From the NCBI GenBank assembly GCA_026419785.1, contig JAODTK010005864.1:1-64000 (forward strand): 64,000 nt of DNA, in the 5' to 3' direction. The first letter of the stretch is position 1. Each line of letters begins with the position of its first letter. A program made the position numbers and the translations under genes. Shown one piece after another: positions 1 to 12,813 of this stretch. A model generated the notes under the pieces. That model had not been told where the DNA came from, ran no database searches, and was given only the letters and a program-made list of their open reading frames with translations. The stretch is from Sclerodactyla briareus. Lineage: Eukaryota; Echinodermata; Holothuroidea; Dendrochirotida; Sclerodactylidae.

Positions 1-3000
1 ATAAATATGTCAAAAAGTAGTGTGTGAGCTTAGAAGTCAATTAATTAATTGATAATGAATTAATTGATAGATTGTGTGATTTTGCACCATGAGAGGGGCC
101 TGGGCCCCAACTTGGCTATATTGCTTGCAACGTAGGGCCCACAGATGCTCATTACAAGCTCTCATACCTCTAATACGCTGGGAACCAACTTCAAAACAAG
201 TAACCTAGCATACTAGCAGTCATTGATCTTCGTGCAGACGCAGCACCCACTGTACTGTTACTCACTAGTGCCAGCACAACCACACTTGGCAATAGGCACA
301 CAATGACAACCCTGACGGGTGAACTTGTAAACATTGTAACATTCAGGCTAGGTTTAGCTGATGAACTAATCTGTGCAGAAAAGGCCTGGGAGATGAGACA
401 TGCTTGCCTGTGGTGAGTATGTGGACAATTATATTATTCCAGAGTAAGAGAATCGTGAACCTAGGCCAGGTTTGTTTGCGTAGGCCTCAGCCTAATGTCT
501 GAGAATTGGTGTAGCAACGCTATGCTGGTGATGGGGACTCGAGTTAATGTGCCTTTACCATGGAGCCCTTCATGAAATCCGCGATCATGGCAGAGGGAGC
601 ATTGAAGGTTGCTTCTATAGTATCATACTAGTTGTTGGCTCAAAGGCAAAGAAAAGACGGTTTTTAGGATGGGCCTGGAGCCACGAAAACGTGAAAAAAC
701 GTCTCTGTCCAGCCTATGGAGTCTCAGCTGGGCTCTTCGCGATTTGTATTTCCCACCCCTCATATATGATCTAGCTTGTGGTAATCCGCCCATTGGCATT
801 TCTTTCCGAGTGGAACTGGACCATTTTTCACCGTGTGCATTGCGTTTGGATTGAATCGCCGTTCTAGGGATGGTACAGGCTGTGCTGGGTGTTGTTCACC
901 CTGGCCAAGGCTGAAGGCGCTGTTCACAGGAGGACCTCTGCCCTCTGAGTACGAGGCGGGACTCTCGAAGCGGGTCAACAAGTCCTCTTGAGGAGATATT
1001 TGAGGTGAACCTGCCTGCCTGAAATCTGCTTGAAAACTCACAAGACACATTGGGTAGGTCATATACACCAATTCTATTAATTAAAGTTATTGCTGCATGA
1101 ACTGATAATGAAACTATTGACTCCCACGGGGAATGGAAGATACCTACTTAGGGGGTCAGTTGATAGGACCTCCTCTCTTGCTACCATTGGAGAAGTAAGG
1201 GGATGACTATGAATCATGGGTCTTGGGACACACTGCAACCAGGGGGATACTTGGAGTTGAATATTAGATACCAAATGAGGCTCAGGTTGTACAGTGCACC
1301 ATTGCATAGGGATAATGCTGCGAACTACGGTGTAGTGTCCCCACGGTCCTCTCAGTTTGGCCGTTGACCCATGGCCAACACAAAGCCCATATTGCGGCCT
1401 CATCATAGCGTAGGCTACATTGAAATGTCATTGTGACTCCAGGAGGCTGCAGGATGGTGATAAATAATGTGGTAGCACAGTCTTCAACTATGTTTCATTC
1501 CTCCACACACACCTTGTATTAGGCCTTTACACAACAGGATGTAATGCATAGTTCAACAACCACACATGCAGTCATGAAAAGGTGTGAAATGGCAGCTTCA
1601 AGGGGGAGGGGCATTAATCTATTCTTCAATACAACTACATGTCATTGACTGAGTTCAGTTTTTTTAACCATTGTCCAAGTCCACTCCCTCTGAAGGCAGC
1701 ATACCACAAATAGACTGGTGTTCCTTCCGCCAGACCTAAGGTACCCCCAAAAAAATAGTCCCCAAATTACATTGGGGCCCACTTTCTAGCATTCCCGCAC
1801 CCTGCTGGGTCTGGTGTTGCCTGCAGTGGACAGGCCATATCAGAGAGTACAACATATGCCAGTTTTGGGCATTTGGGCGAATTTTCCTGACCATTTTCTT
1901 GATTGACACTTGGATGCTTGAAAATCTGATTTTCCGACTGGCAGCACCGATCGGAAATAACCTAAAAAGACACAGGCAACCCTGGTGAGAAATCTAAACG
2001 GTGAAGGTATGGTAAATCGAAAGTGCCATGACCGGTATGAATGCCAGCTTCAAAATGGTGGGAGGCTCATCCCTGGAAGTATGTTCTGCTGGGTTCAGCA
2101 GTCAATGGGACGGCTATTGTGGTGTGCCCGCCGAGGTGCAGGAATAACGGATGAGTACGGGCGTGGGGTTTGCCAGTTGCGCTGCTTTCCCTTTCCGACA
2201 GTTGAGTTAGATTAGGTGAGCATATGGTGTACTGGTAAAAAATGTCAACCTCAGTGAAACCTCAAGTTGAAAAAGAAGGCCACAAAATCCTTCTAATGGT
2301 TGAACATGGCAATGGACTTAAATTTAGATTTCACTTGTATGTTGATGAAAAAAGCAGCCATGGCTCTTCATGACTCCAATTGGTGCTACAATGAAGATGG
2401 AGACATACGTTTTTCCTCCTTTTTCAAATTTTGTGTAGTACTGTGAATTTTGTTTGACTGCAATGCATTTTTTCTGAAGTGTACAAAACCGACTTTGGGG
2501 AAGTGGTTGTAATCCTTGCAATAGTGTAATCCCATGGGAGTAACTGCGAGACATGGTGATGCCTGTGAGGCCCACTAATTGTGAAAAAAATATCTGCCAT
2601 TGGTGAGGGTCAAGACTTTTATTTCTCTCAGTAATATTAGGATGACGAAGTGTTGCATTTTTACTATTTTGTCAAAGTTTGCAGAACTGGTTTACCTCAC
2701 CTGTTCATCTTACCTGAATCATGACAATGCCAAATACTCATCATAGTTCCTTTTTTGGCCGTTCACTCTTTGGTATGAGAAAATATTACAATATACACTT
2801 TTTTCGATGCATGTGTATTTAGTTCGTCTTTCTTCTCAAATGACAGAATTCTAATTTTCCCTTGGAGAGAAGTTGGGGGCGTGGCCTCCATAAAAAAGGT
2901 GATTTTCTGTTGAAAATCTACTTTTTTCTGTCTAATGAGTTACTACTTGTAAAGTTTTGTAGCCCTGCCAGCCCTACCTGACACCAATGGAAAGAGAATT

Positions 3001-4099
3001 CAATTCTCGATGAACTTTGAGAAATGAAATTCATGATTTCTGTTTCGAATATTGCAATGGGCCCTATTTAAAAAAGTATAGCTACTCTAAATGATGTTCC
3101 CCCCAAAAAATTTCTACAATTGTAATTTGAGTCGGATTCTGTAAGATTGACATAAAAACTTCCATTTTGCAGTTTGCAATAAAAACTACAAAAATCCTCA
3201 CACACATTGAGCAAATTGGCAATTGTACACCAATGAATACACATGTGCATTGTAGTCTCAATCCACCTGTTGCTGCACAGTTGCTATCTTGCTAGTAGTT
3301 GCTTAGGCTTAGAGCTGTCAATCAAACCTACCTGTTCTGGTCATAATAAAATGCAAATCATGGTGACTTGTGTACACAGTTAAGCCAATGCCTTTGCTAA
3401 AAAAAAGTGGTGAATTTGGCTTGTTTGAAATGATTGATATCTCTGCAACCATTTACCCAATCTTGACCAAATTTTGGATTCTATTCATCATGATACTCTT
3501 CATAAATAGAATAACAGAATGTTAATGCATACTTTACAAACACTTCAACATCCCTAGTAATAATCTTCTCAGTGAAATGTCATCATTTACTTTGTATGCA
3601 TTGTTTGTCTGCTTCTACCAGGCAGTTATTTGTCCCTCTTTCAAATTCCAAAGTTTTTTTCACTTCCTCTTGTCTGTGTCCATTCACTTTTGATTGAGTC
3701 ATCTTCGAGGCCAAGCCTGTTTGCTTGCATAGAGGCGGGGGCTGGTTGTTTGGAAGAGACTGGCATATGCATGGGTCCCATGTGAGTGGGAGGTGGCATA
3801 CCATAATGCTTAATCTATATCATTAATGTGTAGCTTGAACCAGGTTAAACTCTGGCCTGTTAGGGTGTGAGTTTCCACACCCCATCCCCTCCTCCCGCTA
3901 ATCGCCCTCAAGCGAATGGGACTTTAGTCGAGATCCAACTGATGCGAAGAATGTGGTACTTAACATAAGGGAAAGAGTGGCAATGAAACCAGGGTGCCAC
4001 CAACTGATCCAAGGATGAAGACCGGCAGCATAGCAGCTAGCCCTCTGAGTCAGACAATTTTCCCCCGGTTTGGATGTTTCTTTCCTATGCTCAGGAAAG
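1..4099. other. No recognised gene; AT-rich non-coding DNA
   Basis: Only short frames occur and none carries a recognisable domain or sits between good splice sites. Some A- and T-runs and a TTAATTAATTGAT-rich patch near 40-70 are visible. Nothing else could be supported. Confidence 0.5.
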
Positions 4100-4336
4100 C
4101 GGGCTTCTTTGTACCTCACCATACCCATGTACCTCAGTGATTATTTTGGGCCCACTTATTATTCCCAACTTTACTGAATTTTGGTTTTCTCTGGAATCGA
4201 TTTCTTCTCATTTTCCTCATCTTCCCTCCTCCTCATACCCGTTCTCGACCCTTTGATTTACACGATTGCCCTCTCAACTTTTGTCAGTGGGGAAGGGCGA
4301 CCTTACCCCTGCCCCCCTCCACTGGTTGCGCCACTG
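4100..4336 (+). mobile_element. hAT-like miniature element, copy 1
   Basis: The right end is GCGCCACTG at 4328-4336, the reverse complement of the CAGTGGCGC-type hAT terminus. Inside lies CCCAACTTTACTGAATTTT (from about 4166), which recurs on the opposite strand near 9084-9102, followed by matching pyrimidine-rich sequence. The left end is approximate. No coding capacity is seen. Confidence 0.5.
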
Positions 4337-4958
4337 TGTCGACCAGATGTGGGTGGCAAAAGCCAAAGGTCATCTGTTAATCTGGCTTGACAGAAGCTAT
4401 TTTGAAAGAGAACAACAGATTACCTTCTAGGTAGGACAGGTATGTCTTATAGTAATTTGACAACCTCATTTCTTTATGCTAAGCAGGTCATAATATTTAT
4501 TTTGATCATCTAGGATGGTTTCCAGTCCATATGGGCTTATTAGTTAATTTCTCCGCATAATGCTTACGAAATCGAGGGCGCTCTTCTTCTTTTATTTCTT
4601 CTAAGAGGCTCACAGGCCGATGCGCCAAAATCAGTCTGGAACCGGGTAAACATTTATGGGTCTTGATGCTTTGATGTTGACAAGTTTGTTGCAGCCATCT
4701 GTTTAAGCCCTAGATTCCCACGGATTCCTATTTTCTCGTAGTGTTAATTTGAATTCCCGGCTTTCCTGCAAGTTGTTTTTGGCAGCGTTTAGTGAATAGT
4801 AGTCAGAACAACACCTACCCTCTCGTGTGTTTGCGCACTGGTGTTGTTTGCCAGTCAACGCCCTTATTGTTTGGGGGCTCCAACATAGGAAGGGGATTCT
4901 CTGACTACCCTATGCACCATCGAACCCGTGTTGATTCTTGGGGGGACAGCGTTGCCCC

Positions 4959-5206
4959 ATTGGTCAATTTCCACAGTTTGTGCTGACGTCAATATTAAAT
5001 ATTCAGTGTGTTCGTTGCAGTGTGTGATTGGTCTTGGCTCGTCACAACGTCCGCACACATGTGCAGGAGAGCAATAGGCCCTCGCAAGTTTAAAAAACGA
5101 AGCCCATTCCTAAAGTGGCTTTGCCATTCGCCAATCTCAGTCAGTATCTTGGTAATTATTGTGGGGGTGGAGCCATATATAAAGGACTGTAGTCACCATG
5201 CAGCAT
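4959..5206 (+). promoter_or_regulatory. Candidate Pol II core promoter (CRE, CCAAT boxes, TATA box)
   Basis: A palindromic cAMP-response element TGACGTCA lies at 4984-4991. Inverted CCAAT boxes (ATTGG) lie at 4959-4963 and 5027-5031, and a forward CCAAT at 5131-5135. A strong TATA box, TATATAAA, lies at 5176-5183. The forward CCAAT is 45 bases upstream of the TATA box, the classic arrangement, and predicts initiation near 5206. Downstream there is no long ORF, but a good splice donor follows at 5265. The nearest + strand host gene is the cadherin, whose first exon I recognise is at 18.0 kb. This may be its promoter, but that link is inference. Confidence 0.5.
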
Positions 5207-5264
5207 GGGTCCTAACAGAGAGGGAGACGAGGGTCGGATCGAGGGGCAGAAAGGGTCGAGTCGG
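5206..5264 (+). other. Candidate untranslated first exon
   Basis: The stretch from the predicted start site to a GTAAGA splice donor at 5265 is purine- and G-rich and has no usable long frame. It contains one short ATG frame that starts at 5199 and ends within a few codons. Its position 20-80 bases after a TATA box and just before a donor fits a non-coding first exon. If it belongs to the cadherin gene the first intron would be about 12.8 kb. No acceptor partner can be proven from sequence alone. Confidence 0.3.
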
Positions 5265-6386
5265 GTAAGAGCAATGTCCGAGTGGACTGAAGCTAACTGA
5301 ATTGCGGGATACAATGAGTTCAGATACTTAGGAGAGACAGAAGATCAATATGTAGGGGACCTTTTTTTAAGTTATTATTAACGGAACCAATCAATTATAT
5401 TTACACTCAGATTAACAGTCAACGTTACAAAAGTCCACGGGGACGTCCTTTTTTTTTCCGTTTCCGTCGAGTTTTATTTATATGGAAGGAAGTAAGGAAC
5501 ATTTATTTTACCCTGAGAAGCGTGTCTCGCCCAGGACCCAGCGAGTTCATCCAGAGGCAGCCTTAATGCTCTCCGGATCTCCCGAAGGGGAAACCACAAC
5601 ACGACAGTAGTGGACAATCATATTCGATACAATGTCTTGAGAGCCTGGGATGCTGCAGTCTATGGTCATAGTTTGATGGGATTGATTTGTTGCCCTTCGG
5701 GTCTGGAGCTAAATTGGCAAGCTTCTGGAATTGAAGCCTTCTAAATAGGCATTCAATCTTTGGAGTTTATTGAATTAAAAATGCACAATGGTTGCATTGT
5801 TGTTTGTTGCATTTCAAATGTTGTGAGTAGGTATTATCGGAAAGTTAATTTATCACAGGTATATCATCAACATTCATCAGTCACTGAATTGAACATTAAA
5901 GAATGTAAAATTTGCCTCAGCAATTTGCATTGTAATATATGAATATATTTGCTGCAAGGCTTGAAGAAGCTACAACAGTCCGCCTCTCCAAATGACTGCA
6001 ATAACACACATACATGTTACATGGTGTGTGTGCCAAGCCATACAAATTACAATGGTCATGAATATTGATGAGCTGTAACATGACTTCAGTTTTGTACTGG
6101 GGGTCCTTTTCATGACATCATTGTCATCAGTCGATTAGTCGCCAAGCAAAATTCCCCTCTGTAACATCAAAGGGGAAATTTTGTAAGAATGTGTGTATTT
6201 TGAAAAATAAACATGTAACTTCAGAAAACTATGAATAGAATGAATGGAAACTTCTACTCTCAAGATTTATATTCTTTTATATTTATATAAATATTATATC
6301 CTTATTCATCCTCATTTCTATGTGGAACTTTTTCTGTCTCAATGTTATCAAGGTGTGAAATTTGGCAGCATTTACTGTGAAGCTAA
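5265..6386. other. No recognised gene (possible first intron)
   Basis: If the promoter is real this is the beginning of an intron. A GC-richer open stretch without an ATG start lies at about 5510-5743, but no donor fits it and no family is recognised. Confidence 0.35.
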
Positions 6387-6685
6387 CAGTGGCGTACCCA
6401 CGGGGGAGGAGGGAGGGGGCGGGGGAATGGGGCGGTCAGAACTCCCCATGACCCAAGTGATCATAGGTTTTTAACACAAAAATTCTTTTTTGCAGTTCCG
6501 TAGAGGTTCTGCTTGCTGTTAATCTAGCAAATAATTGCAGCAGCATGTGTCTAGGGCCATAAATTGTAACTTATTTGTCAATAGGGAGGGACTGAGGCCA
6601 TTTATGAGGGTGCACTTCCCTTGGTTTCCGACCTCAAAACCCCCCTCCCCCCCTCCCCCAGGACAAATCTCTCGGTACGGCCCTG
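6387..6685. mobile_element. hAT-like miniature element with TIRs
   Basis: The left end reads CAGTGGCGTACCCACGGGG and the right end, read on the other strand, CAGGGCCGTACCGAGAG. They agree at most of the first dozen bases. Both ends lead into G-rich tracts, as in the common CAGTGGCGTA-type elements of marine invertebrates. The eight flanking bases, GAAGCTAA and GAGTCTAC, agree at five positions and may be a decayed target duplication. It has no coding capacity, so it must have been moved by a transposase from elsewhere. Confidence 0.65.
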
Positions 6686-8929
6686 GAGTCTACGACTGAA
6701 CTTTCATCAGTTCCCCTTTGGGCTTGGACATAAATTTGAGAATTCCTTAAATATATTTGAAAAACTCTACTAAAAGGCAAACATGCTTGTGTGTGGGATT
6801 TAATATCATACTTACACAACACCCTCTCTATTAAGCCTATTGGTCACATCCTAGCGAATTCTACCTGTGTAGTTTAGAGTACTAGTCTGCTTCATTGGCA
6901 ATTGTACTTGATGCTATAGGACTTTCCAAACATCCGGCACAATTTACAAGATGCAGCATAGATTCATTCGAATGTCATCCATGTATCACTGTCGACATTG
7001 TTATCACATTCTTCCACATGATGAAACATAAGTAGTGATTTACGGCAAGATTGCCACTTGACAAATATTCCAACCTCCCATTAAGACAGATTGACAAAGG
7101 CCTCTGTATCTGTTCAATGTTCAATGTAAAGTGTTCCAATTTTTGAGCACCAGTTATGAACATATATGGGAAATAAGCCAGTTTGGAGACCAAGTTTAAT
7201 GAGATGATAATGATATTGTTTCAATGGTCATGAGATGTGAAACCTACAGTGTGAAGGAACAATCTTTGAAACCCACCCCATGACCGAAAAAAAAAATCTG
7301 CCAACACAAAAAACAAAAATGCAGATTTCCCCCCCATACTTACAACAATAAATCCGAAAACATGGGATGAATTGGTTGTGCTTCCAAAAAAAAATGGTAG
7401 TGTCAGTTTTAAAATAAGCCGTAATGATATCGCTATGTGGAGGGAGACTGGTCTATTCCCCCCGACGGGTTAGTAGTGAGCTATGCCCACTTAAACCATG
7501 AACAGGCTTATACCATATTGTATATATGAATCAGGGCATATTGTGGGAATACCACAACCTTATGAAACCCCCCTCCACCCCTCCTGCATGACCCTCCCAC
7601 CCACAGGTGGTGTCACTGTGGTAGTCCCCATGAATGAGTGGAGTTGAGGGCGGTTTTTGGATGAAGAAGGACCTTTGAACTAGTCTTTATTTTCTGCTAA
7701 GTCAATATGGCCAACCAGGGGCCAACTCAACTTTATCACATGGTAAACAATGAATAGCAGGCCCATCTGTGATGTAAGTTTAGGTAGTTTAGGTAAGATC
7801 AGCCAGCTTCTGCTCTGTGTACACCGGGCGTGACCTTTGGAAACCGAACTAATAACGATAATCTGTCATGTTTGGTGAGGAAGAAAGTTCGCAATTAGCA
7901 AACAATTCCGCCCTGCTCTGCTATATACGAAGCATCCCGACCGCTGGTAAGACTATTGGAGGGACATCAGCGAAGGGTTTTGTTTTGTAAATAGGCGTAG
8001 CATATGTGACAAATTGTATGGTGTACTTGCAACAAATTGCAATTTTATAAACCTGTTTGTTTGATGATTCGCATGGTTGATAGCCTAACGGAGTGTCATT
8101 AGATACAGCCCATACTCCTATCATTCCATAAATTACCTTTGGAGGGGCTGCTCACATACCATTCATGTGTCAATAGTGCATCAATTTGGAATTTTATTTT
8201 GGGTTTCCTGAGGAGTAATATTTATGTGTTCATCAATATCTCAATGAGACAGTGTTACAAGTTTGTGTTTGCAGCCTTGTTTGAGTTTCCACTATCTGAT
8301 ATAGTCTGTCATACTAGCTCACAGTTCCATTATTTCCACAATATAGGGTACATACACAAGTGCAATTCACATGTGAAGTTGAAGATTCTGTAGCTGAAGG
8401 AGCTTTATACTGAGCATTTCTGGAAGGCAAGGTATTCAGCAAGCCTGGCACGGATGTAGGCCTATAGATTTTTCATATATCCAGCGGCAATTGTTGTTTA
8501 GTTTGTACATGAGGATTTTAGTGAAGGTGCATGTTCTAATTGTGCTGTAGTTGTCGCCAGTGTCGTGGATATCTTGAATAATTGTGAGGGAGCACTGTTT
8601 TGGTCCGTGAAAGAACATCGCCATTATGATATATAGTCGGATATTCATGGACATAAGTTCAAGTTATTCATTTGTTTAATAGAATTTCCTTGCCATATTT
8701 ACCCTGTGAGAAAGGAGATTTATTCAGATTATTCAAGTTGGACATTGTAGAGGAACCTTTGTTGGACATGGCGAGACCAATGAGTGGAATATTTTAATCG
8801 CAATTGCCACTCTGGCAGTGATCATGTTCCAGGTGGAGAACTGTAAATGTCATTACATTTTGTTTTTTCATTAAAATTTCAATCAACAGGCAACCAAATT
8901 ACTCAATATGTTAGCTCACTTTTAATTTG
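6686..8929. other. No recognised gene
   Basis: Several C-runs and A-runs occur (for example 7286-7297 and 7329-7335). None of the frames carries a domain I know and no exon-like segment with splice sites stands out. Confidence 0.4.
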
Positions 8930-9259
8930 CTGACCATTCATATAGTTGTGTATCGGTATGAGGGAAGAGGAATGTATATGAATCCCCAACCCCCTGTTTT
9001 GAAGTTTCTAGCTTTGTTGAGGGGGGAGGGGAGGGGTTCAGATGTGAGTACAAAGAACGAGAAGAAGTGGAAAAACTAGAAAAATTCAGTAAAGTTGGGA
9101 ATAAATTGGGATAATTTTTGGAAAGTAAGTTGGCCCAAAATGGTGCTGAGGGTAATGGGGGTGTGATGAGAGTATGAGGAAGGCAAGCGGAAACCAGGAA
9201 GGAGATGTCCAAATCGGGGAATTCAATTCTCTGACACACAGGAAGTAGCTACGTCACTG
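8930..9259 (-). mobile_element. hAT-like miniature element, copy 2 (inverted)
   Basis: It shares a 19-base exact block and longer flanking similarity with the copy at 4100-4336 but in reverse orientation. One end reads GCTACGTCACTG at 9248-9259, whose complement CAGTGACGTAGC is a typical hAT-like terminus. The other end is not sharply defined. The purine-rich body explains the long minus-strand frame seen here. Confidence 0.5.
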
Positions 9260-9703
9260 CTAATGCTTCAAACAAAATAAAAACACTGGAAAACATGTAT
9301 TGCTTGTGTTATATAATTGAAATATCAAGTTGGACGAACAGTCATATTTAACATTAACATGGCTAATTGTTATTTATTTCCTGAATTAATCTGCTAGGTT
9401 GCAACAAATGAAATGTGTGATTTCACAGATGGTAATTCAGGGGATGTGGTGAAAAGAAGTGGTCAAAACTGATCACAATGGTAATTGCTGGTAAAAGTTT
9501 GTGAGAAGTAATGTCGCGTATTGGATTGTGGGAAGTCATGCCAATCATCTGTGACTACAAGACCTTTCCTCAGGGGAACAATGTATCAATAGAATCTGAA
9601 GGTATGATTAATATGATTATTCATTACGTCATATTAGTGCTCCATAATTCACATTTTTTGAGGCATGACAACCTGTGTATATACAACGGCACAAAATATA
9701 CTT

Positions 9704-11180
9704 TTTTAGAGCTCACCGCAGCTATGCTGTTGAGTTATTGTGATGCCCACGTCTATCTATCGATCTTCCTTCTTTCTGTCTTTCTCGGTCCGTCCGTCCA
9801 TCCGTTGATCGGTCGGTCCGTCCGTCGTACCGTCTTCATACGTCAGTCGGTCGTCTGCCGTACGACCGACGGCCATAGTCCGTCTGTCCGTACTTACATT
9901 GGAATGGGGTGTTCCCCACAATGAGTAAATGATCCTACTGTTTTTGGAGTTCAGTCAAAGGTCACCGAGGGCCAACCTTTTTAAAACATAAGTCGCAGAA
10001 TACCTGGCTTAAAAAAAAAAAACAAAAAAAACAATGAGGTTGTAATTGTAATATGTAGGCTTCCCTTATGGGAGTATGAGAAACATTATTTTCAGTGCAG
10101 ACCGAGGACCGTTTTGGGGAGAAACAAATCTGAAAAACTATATTTGGCAATTTTCATCTTGTAAACACAATCACTTGTTCCCACCTGGATGGATAAGCTC
10201 CTACCTAGTATGTGGCTCCCATAATAAGTTTAGTTCATTTAAAAAGGGGCGGAGGACAAATCCCTCATGGAACCCTGGAGCCACAACATACCAGAAGAGA
10301 AGAAACAACCCAGATGCTCAAAGAATTCGCCCACAATTCCTGAAAAATGAATAGACTGTTCTTGAATGCATTCACACTCTTAGACAGAACAAACCATCTT
10401 CAGGAAGGCTAGTCCCTCATAATAACTCTCGGGAGGAATAAATATCCCGAATAAGCGTTTACATGAAGCTTGCAATAACCCATTAGTGGTAAACTATTGG
10501 AAAACTGCAAAGAAATGGTGGGAGAAGGCCCGCGAATCCATGAACAATTTTAGAAACCAGAATTAAACACCTCAAATTTGTCTCAGCTCCCAGCGAAGTA
10601 GACCGAATGCCTTAACTTCCTCGTAAGGTAATCTCTAAGACATGTGAATAATCTTGCTGAAGTGCAAATTACCTGCTTGTCTTCTGAAAAATATGAATTG
10701 ATACTTGGACGAATAGACAGAATCCTACAGGGGTGAGGGCCGCACAGCTGCCTTAAACAACAAACCGGACCAAACAATATCGTTATCAAACAATTGAAGT
10801 GACATCTAATAAAGCCAGAATCCACAATCCAGTTACAAGAGTCAAGCAGAATCCAGTGCCTTTTCCTCCAGCTTCAGTGCTAATTAATACATGATCCCTA
10901 TGTTTTTAGAGCAGGTCCAAGTCATCTGAGTAAAGGTCAATGTCGGAGAACATTGTGACAAGATAAGTCAGAATGCTATGACTAGATGCTGTGAAATTCA
11001 GTATGCAGCTTTCAATTGGAATACAAGAACCCTTTCGTTTGGGGACCTAGACTGGTGTGATTGCTGTGAGTTGGAGAGATTGTGAAAAATTGATTTTGGA
11101 GCCAATTTTAGCTTCTATGTTGACAAGTCCTCTCACTTGGATGAATGAAGTTAATACTTGTTATTTGTGATTACCATAAG
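9704..11180 (+). repeat. Microsatellite-headed dispersed repeat with AGGTCA-rich body
   Basis: It opens with GAGCTCACCGCAGCTATGC followed by a degenerate (CTAT/CCGT/CGGT)n block at 9751-9895. Then come pieces also found at 25.8-30.5 kb: ATGAGTAAATGATCCTACTG with TCAAAGGTCACCGAGG near 9921-9968, a CACCTGGATGGATAAGCTC piece near 10181 and a GATGAATGAAGTTAATACTTG-like piece near 11140. The pieces lie in the same order and strand as in the 315-bp array. It is non-coding. Confidence 0.55.
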
Positions 11181-12324
11181 GAGTACCACAGGATCAGTCA
11201 AGAAAACCACTAAGCTTTTGGCTTTCGGTTGGAATCCTGTCCTAACCAAATTTAACTCCAAGACTACCTCGGAACATTTGAGTCAATTGAATGAGGCCAC
11301 CTGTCAGTAATTACTACAATTGTTGTCGTTAGGGAGTCAGTATTCGTAGTTATTTGTATTTACAATAATGATACATGCCTTTTGGTTTCCACTTGAATAT
11401 TGAAAAGTTGTGATTATTTTTTTTTTGAGGTGCTTACAGTAACAGTAATCCCAGCGGTCATCCACAAAAGGGAGTACTATCGTATATAGCGGAAGAGACA
11501 GTAACAATACTTGGTAATTTTTACATCTCTCAACTTGTTAATCTACTCATGCTCTACTTACCTAATTGGCAACCCTGCCACCACACCCCATATATGTCAG
11601 ACCTAGCATTTCTTTTGTTGATTTTGGTTAAGAGAATTGGGGGTTTTTTGTCAGCATTACATCCAGAATGATACCTAACTACTTCTACAGTGCTTGCGAC
11701 TGGTATCCGTCTTGTTGGAGTGATTTTTATAGGGGTTGTATCTCGTGGTTACCATGGAACTCCGTCATTGTTATATGCCTAGTGTTCATATGAAGGTAGT
11801 CATGGAGGTCAAAAGTCATTAAAGGGGGGTCTATCACTTATTTGCCTGAGAATGACAAAACGCTCTCCTCCCCCCCAAAACCAGGTCAATCCCCCAAAGT
11901 CCAATCTGCGCAAAAGTTGAACTTGGGTCAGTATGTGATTGATCAGTGCTATCTACAGGGTGTTCAGGGATTTTGGGTGAAGGCCAACAAAAAAAAGCAG
12001 AAGGGGAATTTTGATCCAAGTAACATAAAATTGTGGCACTTTTTACAAATTTGGAGTGACTCCGCAGAGTTGGGATGGTCTGAATGAACCTGGGGGGAGG
12101 GGGACATGATTGTTCATTAGCTCCCCAGGATGCTGGATATAGAATACTCTCTGAAGGAATAGTCTGAAAAATTTACAACAGAGCAGCTAAATGATAACGA
12201 GTTGATCCTAAAGATGTGTCTCCTGTTGGCTAAGATCAGTTGGGTAATATACTGTTTTGGGCGATGGGTTTACAAAACACTCAGAAACAGACAATAATGC
12301 CTGTGATTCAGAATCTCACCTTGC

Positions 12325-12813
12325 TTGTGTGGCCGTCCCCTGGATGCTGTGGGATGCTTACATAGCTGTATTTGGTTAATAGGAGCCAGAAGTATCCTAC
12401 ATCAGCAAGGTGATACTGATGAACTGTTATTATTTGCTGGGAAAAACTACAGGTGTTTTATGTTATTCGCTGAGGAACTGTACTGGAGATTGCTGAATCG
12501 ATCATCTGAACGTCATGGGTATAGTGAAAAAACCAATTATGCTGGTCAGGTAATTACTACAGGGCTGTTTAGTATCTTATTAGCTCGAGGAACCTATAAC
12601 TGTATTGATACAGTATTTGCATTATTGTGGCAGTCAGGACAGTATTATTGTGTTGTAAATATGGCAGATGAATTCACTGTGTCATATACTTTAACCTTTT
12701 TAATATATTTGACAGTAGGAAGTAGTTTCAAGACTGTCACTGAGAATGTTATGTCTGGCAACAAAATGGTTTTATTAATTGAGTGCTTTAGTTCAAGTAA
12801 TTACTGTGCATAG
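12325..12813 (+). CDS. Unrecognised 162-residue ORF
   Basis: This is the longest uninterrupted frame in the window (starts MCGRPLDAV, ends SSSNYCA). I do not recognise it. The protein is rich in C, Y, L and S, with a hydrophobic stretch near residues 118-130 (SYTLTFLIYLTVG), and has no repeated motif. Codon use is AT-rich like the surrounding DNA. There is no convincing splice site or promoter beside it. It could be an exon or relic of a repeat, or chance. Confidence 0.15.
   Translation: MCGRPLDAVGCLHSCIWLIGARSILHQQGDTDELLLFAGKNYRCFMLFAEELYWRLLNRSSERHGYSEKTNYAGQVITTGLFSILLARGTYNCIDTVFALLWQSGQYYCVVNMADEFTVSYTLTFLIYLTVGSSFKTVTENVMSGNKMVLLIECFSSSNYCA

Noticed and set aside
302-412. Short ATG frame ending at a GTGAGT-like donor
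   Set aside because: Thirty-odd codons with no motif and no acceptor context; likely chance.
5510-5743. Open frame without ATG after a CGCCCAG acceptor-like site
   Set aside because: No matching donor, no recognisable domain; could not be distinguished from chance.
9751-9895. Possible CRISPR-like or satellite array
   Set aside because: It is a degenerate tetranucleotide microsatellite (CTAT/CCGT/CGGT) with no spacers; the genome is animal.
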